Notes under the pieces: model-generated
The model's database searches: none
What the model was told of the DNA's origin: nothing
The model's input: the letters and a program-made list of their open reading frames with translations, nothing else
Origin: CALGLS01 sp045105695
GTDB taxonomy: Bacteria; Bacteroidota; Bacteroidia; Chitinophagales; Saprospiraceae
Reading direction: 5' to 3'
Length of the DNA stretch: 7,674 nt
NCBI GenBank assembly: GCA_045105695.1
Contig: JBGCDT010000571.1
Location: forward strand, 1-7,674
In this document: piece by piece, positions 1 through 4,846 of the stretch
Layout: each line of letters opens with the position of its first letter
How positions within the stretch are numbered: position 1 is the first letter of the stretch
Made by a program: the position numbers and the translations under genes

Positions 1-1247
1 TGACAAATGGTTGTATCGTTTTGAAGTTCGGGGGGAACCAATTCCGTTTCCGTAATATAAAGGTAGAATGTATCTCTGTTACATGGATCACTTTGCACAT
101 CTATACCTAGGGTTTCAATTCCTTCTGTTATTCCATCTTCAAAAACATTAATTGGAACAGATACAGAACTGTCACCCGCTGCAATGAATAAATCTTCAGG
201 GATAAATTCGTAATCAACTCCATTTTCAGCAGTCCCAAAAATAGTATAATCAATAAACAAATCAGCCTCCACTGGATTAGGGAGCGAGAAGCTAAGCATA
301 CCCGGTGTACAACCTTCTGCAAGTGTTCCGTCCAAACTAACCGTATTGATTTCTACTTCTAATGAACCAGTTCCAAAACTCTTAGCTTCTAGAAAAACGG
401 CGGAATCAAAAGCAGTATCACCTGCATCTGCAACAGCAAGCTTTATCGTGTATTCTTCACAAGGTATCACGACAACCTGAGCAATAAATACGTCGAGAAT
501 TCCATCATAAGTTAGGGTCATACTTCCTGAATTATCATTATAATATTCTCCGTAAGCGAGGCTACCATTTGGAGGTGTACAATTGACTAAAGTACCATTG
601 GCACCAACAACTCCTGGGTTTACATTATTGATAGTAACCGGAAGATCAGTGAATGTGGTTCCACTGGGGTCAGAGGGATCTGGTATAAAAGCAATGTTCT
701 GCCCGTTGTTTTCAAATGGTCCGTTGATACCAGGACCTGATATGAAGAAACCAAAAGCATCATTGAAACCACTACAAGCATACTCAGGATATTCTTCCGA
801 TGCCCAAGAATATTTAAATCGGAGGGTATCGTTAATAGGAACGAATGTAATTTCATATAATGCAACATCTTGAGCATTGTTTCCATTCATGATAGCATTT
901 ACATCTGGGTCGTTTACTGTAGAACCAGATGTACCACCAGTAGTACCTCCTCCATTGTTCGCTGTTGCTGCAGTAGTTGCTGCTCCACTTGACATTACAA
1001 TACCACGATCCATCCCAACGTCATCCAAACCATTAGTGAAATATCCAACAGCTACATCTTCTCCCTGAAAGGTAATGTTAGAAACTTCTACACCGTCTCC
1101 AAGGAAGACATTGGAAATTAAGTTTTCAGGAGTGAAGAGTGTTCCAGTAGGTTCAACTTCTAGTTGTGCGAAGAGAGACGCTGATAAAGTGGTGGTAAAA
1201 AGAATAGCTAATAAAGTACGTGTGTTGAATGTAAATGAATTCATCAT
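1..1247 (-). CDS. Secreted choice-of-anchor L / Calx-beta-like surface protein (C-terminus beyond window)
   Basis: An open frame of 415 codons runs from ATG at 1247 to the left edge with no stop, so the C-terminus is missing. Two ATGs lie in tandem (1247 and 1244); either could start. Residues 1-27 form a Sec signal peptide: Arg10, a hydrophobic core, then SLFA before Gln28. Residues ~35-290 match the choice-of-anchor L domain of Bacteroidota surface proteins: NVFLGDGVEVSN near the start, YFTNG, MDRGIVMSSG, WASEEYPEY (148-156), FNDAFGFFISGPG (161-173) and KLAVADAGDTAFDSAVFLEA (269-288). Residues ~296-397 resemble a Calx-beta fold (GTAENGVDYEF, AAGDSSVSVP, EDGITEGIETL). The last visible residues, NDTTIC, resemble the start of the Ig/PKD-like repeats that often follow. 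Such proteins are usually exported adhesins or matrix proteins anchored through a C-terminal sorting domain, often type IX; that part is outside the window, so the secretion route is inferred. Exact ligand unknown. Confidence 0.87.
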   Translation of the reverse strand, partial: MMNSFTFNTRTLLAILFTTTLSASLFAQLEVEPTGTLFTPENLISNVFLGDGVEVSNITFQGEDVAVGYFTNGLDDVGMDRGIVMSSGAATTAATANNGGGTTGGTSGSTVNDPDVNAIMNGNNAQDVALYEITFVPINDTLRFKYSWASEEYPEYACSGFNDAFGFFISGPGINGPFENNGQNIAFIPDPSDPSGTTFTDLPVTINNVNPGVVGANGTLVNCTPPNGSLAYGEYYNDNSGSMTLTYDGILDVFIAQVVVIPCEEYTIKLAVADAGDTAFDSAVFLEAKSFGTGSLEVEINTVSLDGTLAEGCTPGMLSFSLPNPVEADLFIDYTIFGTAENGVDYEFIPEDLFIAAGDSSVSVPINVFEDGITEGIETLGIDVQSDPCNRDTFYLYITETELVPPELQNDTTIC

Positions 1248-1514
1248 GTTGGTAGTAAGTTTCAAAAACTAGAGTTCAGTTTTAGGACGTGATTTTTTAG
1301 GAAAAAAAGTTAATAAACTTGTCTATTTAAATAGAGTGAAATAGAACGATAAGTGCTGCTTGTTTAAACAATGAAGTTAGCGCTTTTGTACGGTATCTTA
1401 CAAAGAGGACATTAAAATTTTGTAAAAAACGGGACAGGCCGGTGAATATCGATCAAGTTTCGGTAGAAAAGCCCTTTTTATCGAATAAAATGTTAAGAAG
1501 TTAGAGAGGGATTG

Positions 1515-1522
1515 TAGATTTG
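1515..1522 (+). promoter_or_regulatory. sppA: Candidate -7 box for sppA
   Basis: TAGATTTG is an exact match to the Bacteroidota -7 element TAnnTTTG. No clear TTG lies 17-23 bases upstream, so only half of the promoter is recognisable. Initiation about seven bases downstream would give sppA a leader of roughly 145 bases. TATTTTTC at 1613-1620 is a one-mismatch alternative closer to the gene. Confidence 0.3.
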
Positions 1523-1623
1523 CCGCAATATTTTGAGCACCGGTTTTACATAGTGTTTTTTATAAAACCTCATAAGTTTATTATCAGTGTCTTATTTTAC
1601 TTTTTAGCTTATTATTTTTCGAT

Positions 1624-1653
1624 CAAAAATATCGATTCTATACATACTAACAA
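1624..1653 (-). promoter_or_regulatory. Candidate promoter for the minus-strand surface-protein gene
   Basis: Read on the minus strand, TTG (1653-1651) is followed after exactly 19 bases by TATTTTTG (1631-1624). This fits the Bacteroidota TTG-N17-23-TAnnTTTG consensus. If used, transcription would begin near 1617 and leave a leader of about 370 bases before the ATG at 1247, which is long. The site also lies only 22-51 bases ahead of the sppA start, so it could interfere with sppA. A chance match in AT-rich DNA is possible. A weaker alternative on the same strand is TTTG (1404-1401), 21 bases, then TAACTTCA (1379-1372). Confidence 0.3.
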
Positions 1654-1674
1654 CTCACAGTAAATTATCTAAAC

Positions 1675-3444
1675 ATGGCAAACTTCTTTAAAATTGTATT
1701 TGGTTCTTGCTTAGGTGTAATACTCGCTACACTCGTAGTTTTTGTTATTGGCGGAACACTTATCACTTCTTTAGCTTCGAAATCAGAAGAAGGGAAAAAG
1801 GTAGAGGCAAACTCAGTTCTTAAAATAAACTTCGATGGACCAATTCCAGAAAAAAGCAATAATGTCCCTGTTGATCCAATGGCATTTGAAATAGAGAAAA
1901 CAGTAGGTTTGCACGATATGGTTGCAGCTATTGAACATGCAAAAACAAACGATAAAATAAAGGGGATCTATTTGGACTTAAGTAATGCACCAGGTGGTCG
2001 AGCAACTTCTGCTACCCTGCGTAAAGCACTTCTTGATTTTAAATCTGAGGACAAATTCATTATTGCTTATGGAAAATCCTATTCACAAGGGAGCTACTAT
2101 ATGGCTTCAACTGCTGATGAGGTTTTGATGAACCCTGTTGGTGAAGTTAACTTCCTAGGATTTGGTGTTCAGATTCCTTTTTTCAAAGACATGCTAGATC
2201 GCTTAGGCATCAAAATGCAAGTGTTCTATGCTGGTCAGTTCAAGAGTGCTACAGAACCATTCCGACGTTATGAAATGAGTGAGCAGAACAGATTGCAGGT
2301 TGGAGAATACATTGAAGCGATGTATGCTAACTATCTGGAAGACTTATCTGAATCTCGTGGAATTCCAACAACTCAATTACGCGAATTAGCAAATACCTAC
2401 GCCTTAAGAACAGCTGAGGATGCTCTGAAGTATAAGTTCGTTGATAAGCTGGTTTACTATGATGAAGTACTTGATAATTTAAAAGAGAGATTAGGCTTAG
2501 AAGAAGATGATAAGATTAAGATGGTTTCTCTTCAAGATTATGAGGGTGGAAATAAAAGTAAAATCAACTTTAAAGTAAAAGATAAAATTGCAGTTGTATA
2601 TGCTGAAGGAAGTATTGTTGACGGGGAAGGAGAAGCTGGATCAGTTGGAGGTGATAAGTATGCTTCCATCATCAGAAAAATTAGAAATGAAGATAAGTAT
2701 AAGGCAGTAGTACTACGTATCAACTCTGGAGGAGGTTCTGGTCTTGCTTCTGAAATTATGTGGAGAGAACTCATGCTATGTAAAGAGGAAGGACTCCCTG
2801 TAATAGCTACTATGGGTGACGTCGCCGCATCAGGTGGTTATTATATTGCTTGCATGGCAGATACTATCTTAGCTCAAGAGAATACAATTACAGGCTCTAT
2901 CGGAGTTTTCGGTATGATACCAAGTATGGAAAAGATGTTGGATGAAAAGGTTGGAGTTACTTTCGATTCTGTAACAACTGGTCCTTTTTCTCTTGGCCTA
3001 GGAATTACATCTGACATTGGAAAAGAACAAGGAGCCATCATTCAAAAAGGTGTAGAAGATTTCTACCAGCTCTTTCTAAAACGTGTCGCAGAAGGAAGAG
3101 ATATGACTATAGGTGGTGTCCATGAAGTCGCTCAGGGTCGTGTTTGGACAGGTGAAAAAGCACAGGCATTAGGACTCGTAGATGTCATTGGTGATCTTCA
3201 AGATGCAATTGATATTGCGGCGAGCAACGCAGGTCTTGAGGAGTATCGAATTGCAGAATTTCCAAAAGCAAAAGATCCAATTCAAATGTACATCGAAATG
3301 ATTACAGGAAAAGAAGACGAGGCAAGAATGATGTTAGAAAAAGAGGTAGGAAACATTTTTCCAAATTACAAGTACTTAAAAGAAATCAAAGAAATGGAAG
3401 GGGTACAAGCTAGAGTGCCTTTTATGATTGATGAGTGGAAATGA
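1675..3444 (+). CDS. sppA: Signal peptide peptidase SppA, 67K type (serine protease family S49)
   Basis: This 589-residue protein is the long, tandem-domain form of SppA, which digests signal peptides left in the membrane and other membrane-bound peptides. An N-terminal hydrophobic segment (about residues 8-32) would anchor it in the inner membrane with the protease domains outside the cytoplasm. The first S49 domain covers about residues 50-280 and carries the presumed general base Lys190 in YAGQFKSATEPF. The second covers about 300-520 and carries the presumed nucleophile Ser386 in DVAASGGYYIA. This Ser/Lys dyad, split across the two domains, corresponds to Lys209/Ser409 of E. coli SppA with nearly the same separation. 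TGSIGVFGMIP (406-416) is also typical. One deviation: residues 350-355 read NSGGGS, where NSPGGS is usual. The ATG at 1675 is supported because the membrane anchor starts at once; no Shine-Dalgarno sequence precedes it. The DUF368 gene follows after 164 bases. Confidence 0.97.
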   Translation: MANFFKIVFGSCLGVILATLVVFVIGGTLITSLASKSEEGKKVEANSVLKINFDGPIPEKSNNVPVDPMAFEIEKTVGLHDMVAAIEHAKTNDKIKGIYLDLSNAPGGRATSATLRKALLDFKSEDKFIIAYGKSYSQGSYYMASTADEVLMNPVGEVNFLGFGVQIPFFKDMLDRLGIKMQVFYAGQFKSATEPFRRYEMSEQNRLQVGEYIEAMYANYLEDLSESRGIPTTQLRELANTYALRTAEDALKYKFVDKLVYYDEVLDNLKERLGLEEDDKIKMVSLQDYEGGNKSKINFKVKDKIAVVYAEGSIVDGEGEAGSVGGDKYASIIRKIRNEDKYKAVVLRINSGGGSGLASEIMWRELMLCKEEGLPVIATMGDVAASGGYYIACMADTILAQENTITGSIGVFGMIPSMEKMLDEKVGVTFDSVTTGPFSLGLGITSDIGKEQGAIIQKGVEDFYQLFLKRVAEGRDMTIGGVHEVAQGRVWTGEKAQALGLVDVIGDLQDAIDIAASNAGLEEYRIAEFPKAKDPIQMYIEMITGKEDEARMMLEKEVGNIFPNYKYLKEIKEMEGVQARVPFMIDEWK

Positions 3445-3608
3445 TTTATTAGAAAGTAAGAGGAGAATAGAAGAAGTAAGAAAAGGGTGAAAGAGGCTTG
3501 AAAAGGGTTTTTCGTTTTGTCGCGCTTTATTCGTGATAAATTCTGCAAATTTAGCGAAACCCTCTTCTACCTTTTTCACCCTTTTCGGCCGTCTATAAAA
3601 TAAACAAA
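3445..3608. other. sppA-DUF368 intergenic region with purine and pyrimidine tracts
   Basis: The first part (3451-3496) is 42/46 purines with no C; the last part (3560-3586) is 25/27 pyrimidines. The purine part includes an imperfect direct repeat of AGAA(A)GTAAG at 3451-3460 and 3472-3480. No exact TAnnTTTG box is present on the plus strand. The nearest promoter-like arrangement is TTTG (3516-3519), 17 bases, TAAATTCTG (3537-3545), which is weak, so co-transcription of the DUF368 gene with sppA is possible. The bases before the ATG (AATAAACAAA) are A-rich without a Shine-Dalgarno motif. Confidence 0.6.
3480..3586. repeat. Long imperfect inverted repeat (large hairpin)
   Basis: Bases 3480-3496 pair with 3570-3586 over 17 positions (16 Watson-Crick, one G-U at 3493/3573; core AAAAGGGTGAAA / TTTCACCCTTTT). 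After a short internal loop, 3500-3510 pairs with 3557-3567 with one mismatch, and after a two-T bulge 3513-3514 can pair with 3555-3556. About 40 bases remain as the apical loop (3515-3554). No T-run follows the outer arm, so it does not look like a standard intrinsic terminator. It could act as an attenuator, an mRNA-processing or stability structure, or a protein-binding site; function unknown. Confidence 0.75.
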
Positions 3609-4568
3609 ATGACGAATCAACTAAAAACAGCTTTCAAAGGCATGGCTATGGGGATGGCCGAAGTCATTCCTGGAGTATCAGGTGGTACAATCGCATTCAT
3701 TACTGGTATCTATGAAAAGCTTCTCAATTCCATTAAAGCCATTGGCCCTGAGGCGATTAGCGCATTCAAAGAAAGAGGTATTGGAGGGGCTTGGTCAGCA
3801 ATAAATGGAAATTTTCTACTGGCTTTAGGAGGAGGAATGGTTCTAGGAATCATCACTGGCGTTTTTGGAATTACTTACCTTTTGGAAAATTATCCTCCAG
3901 CCGTTTGGGCCTTTTTCTTTGGATTAATTATCGCCTCTGCGATTTATATCGGACGTCAAATTACGAAATGGTCTACTGCTGAAATCGTCGCCCTTGTTAT
4001 TGGAACAATCGTCGCATATGGCATAACAATAATATCACCAGCAGAGGGTTCTCAAAACCTTGTATTCGTTTTTCTATGTGGTATGCTGGCCATTTCTGCA
4101 TTGATCTTACCTGGTATCTCCGGAAGTTTTATTTTGCTCCTAATGGGCATGTATACTTATATTATCAATGATACATTGAAACCTGCTCTGAAGACTTTAG
4201 CACCTGAAAAGCTATTGGTCATGTTCGTTTTTGCAATGGGCTGTCTGACAGGTTTGATGACTATCTCAAGATTGCTGTCCTGGACATTCAAAAACTACCG
4301 AACAGTTACTCTAGCTACGCTTACTGGGTTTATGATAGGTTCGTTAAATAAGATATGGCCTTGGCGAAACCCTATAGAATGGTTACGTGATAAAACAGGT
4401 GCGATTGTTTTGGATGATATGGGTGCTCCCAAAAAAATCCTAATGGAGCAGAACGTTTTCCCTTCAGGTTATGAAGCGGGCGATCCAATGGTCTTGGCAG
4501 TAATTGTAATGATGGTTTTAGGCTTAGTCACTGTCTTTGGATTAGAAAAACTGAGTGGAGAAAAGTAA
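3609..4568 (+). CDS. DUF368 family undecaprenyl-phosphate translocase (PopT-like)
   Basis: A polytopic membrane protein of 319 residues, about the usual family length. The DUF368 signature is clear: MGMAEVIPGVSGGTIAFITG (residues 14-33) near the N-terminus, with a second related copy, ALILPGISGSFILLLMGMY (164-182), halfway along. The two copies imply an internally duplicated transporter fold. Hydrophobic segments are visible at about 70-90, 97-115, 124-142, 150-186, 201-220, 232-246 and 293-311. DUF368 proteins (PopT in Staphylococcus aureus, with a Vibrio cholerae relative) have been shown to return undecaprenyl phosphate across the cytoplasmic membrane for reuse in peptidoglycan and glycopolymer synthesis; this role is assigned by family, not by evidence here. 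A hydrophilic loop at about 249-292 separates the last helix. The family signature starts 13 residues after the ATG at 3609, which supports that start. The upstream neighbour sppA is also an envelope gene. A strong terminator follows 26 bases after the stop. Confidence 0.95.
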   Translation: MTNQLKTAFKGMAMGMAEVIPGVSGGTIAFITGIYEKLLNSIKAIGPEAISAFKERGIGGAWSAINGNFLLALGGGMVLGIITGVFGITYLLENYPPAVWAFFFGLIIASAIYIGRQITKWSTAEIVALVIGTIVAYGITIISPAEGSQNLVFVFLCGMLAISALILPGISGSFILLLMGMYTYIINDTLKPALKTLAPEKLLVMFVFAMGCLTGLMTISRLLSWTFKNYRTVTLATLTGFMIGSLNKIWPWRNPIEWLRDKTGAIVLDDMGAPKKILMEQNVFPSGYEAGDPMVLAVIVMMVLGLVTVFGLEKLSGEK

Positions 4569-4594
4569 GCCCCAATTTTAACTTTTTTATAAGC

Positions 4595-4639
4595 AAAAGA
4601 GAGGATCTGGTTTTACACAAACCAGATCCTCTCTTTTTT
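4595..4639 (+). terminator. Intrinsic terminator after the DUF368 gene
   Basis: A perfect 19-bp inverted repeat (4595-4613 with 4619-4637; core GAGAGGATCTGG) closes a five-base loop TACAC and runs into six Ts (4634-4639). The A-run on the left arm means it could also work for transcripts on the minus strand. It ends the sppA/DUF368 unit and insulates gyrA. Confidence 0.92.
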
Positions 4640-4810
4640 AATTATTTTATTATGTAAATGAATGATAGTCATTTGATTATAAGGAAAGTGTTAAGTTGTA
4701 ATTCAACAAACTATTCTCAATGAAAAGATCATGTAAGACTATTGTTTGAGCATCAGTTTGCTTGTAGCATATTAGCGCTTGTTTTAAGCCGTTTTCTACC
4801 TACTTTTTTC

Positions 4811-4818
4811 TATATTTG
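4811..4818 (+). promoter_or_regulatory. gyrA: Candidate gyrA promoter -7 box
   Basis: TATATTTG matches the Bacteroidota TAnnTTTG element exactly and sits 28 bases before the gyrA ATG, which suggests a short leader starting near 4825. The -33 side is poor: no TTG lies 17-23 bases upstream; the closest is 4779-4781, 29 bases away. The box overlaps a 12-bp palindrome ATTTGCGCAAAT (4814-4825). The location between a terminator and the gene supports a promoter here. Confidence 0.55.
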
Positions 4819-4846
4819 CGCAAATTAAGCAAACCAAAATAGATAG

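Larger units (their letters stand above)
1248..1674. other. Divergent intergenic region between surface-protein gene and sppA
   Basis: This 427-base AT-rich gap must hold the promoters of both diverging genes. I see no coding frame with family resemblance and no tRNA or known RNA fold. It contains one exact TAnnTTTG box on each strand (1515-1522 plus, 1624-1631 minus), two perfect 12-bp palindromes (1323-1334 and 1360-1371), and ATCGAT words at 1448-1453 and 1631-1636. No ribosome binding site resembling AGGAGG precedes either start codon, as is usual in Bacteroidota. Confidence 0.7.

Noticed and set aside
128..886. Other minus-strand frames (128-322 and 620-886)
   Set aside because: They are in a different frame from the 415-residue coding frame, which reads without interruption through both intervals.
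583..1272. Plus-strand open frames of 63-96 codons inside the surface-protein gene
   Set aside because: They are antisense to a continuous minus-strand frame with clear domain signatures and have no family resemblance themselves.
2538..2774. Minus-strand frame inside sppA
   Set aside because: Antisense to the S49 coding sequence; low-complexity Ser/Pro-rich translation with no family resemblance.
3366..3579. Two minus-strand frames of 60 and 67 codons across the sppA end and the hairpin
   Set aside because: Their Phe/Leu/Ser-rich translations come directly from the purine tract and hairpin; no start context or homology supports them.
3791..3982. Plus-strand 63-codon frame inside the DUF368 gene
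   Set aside because: Shifted frame within a well-supported membrane protein gene.
4656..4707. Short inverted repeats AAATGA/TCATTT and GTTG/CAAC upstream of gyrA
   Set aside because: Arms of 4-6 bases in AT-rich DNA are expected by chance, and they are far from the likely promoter.
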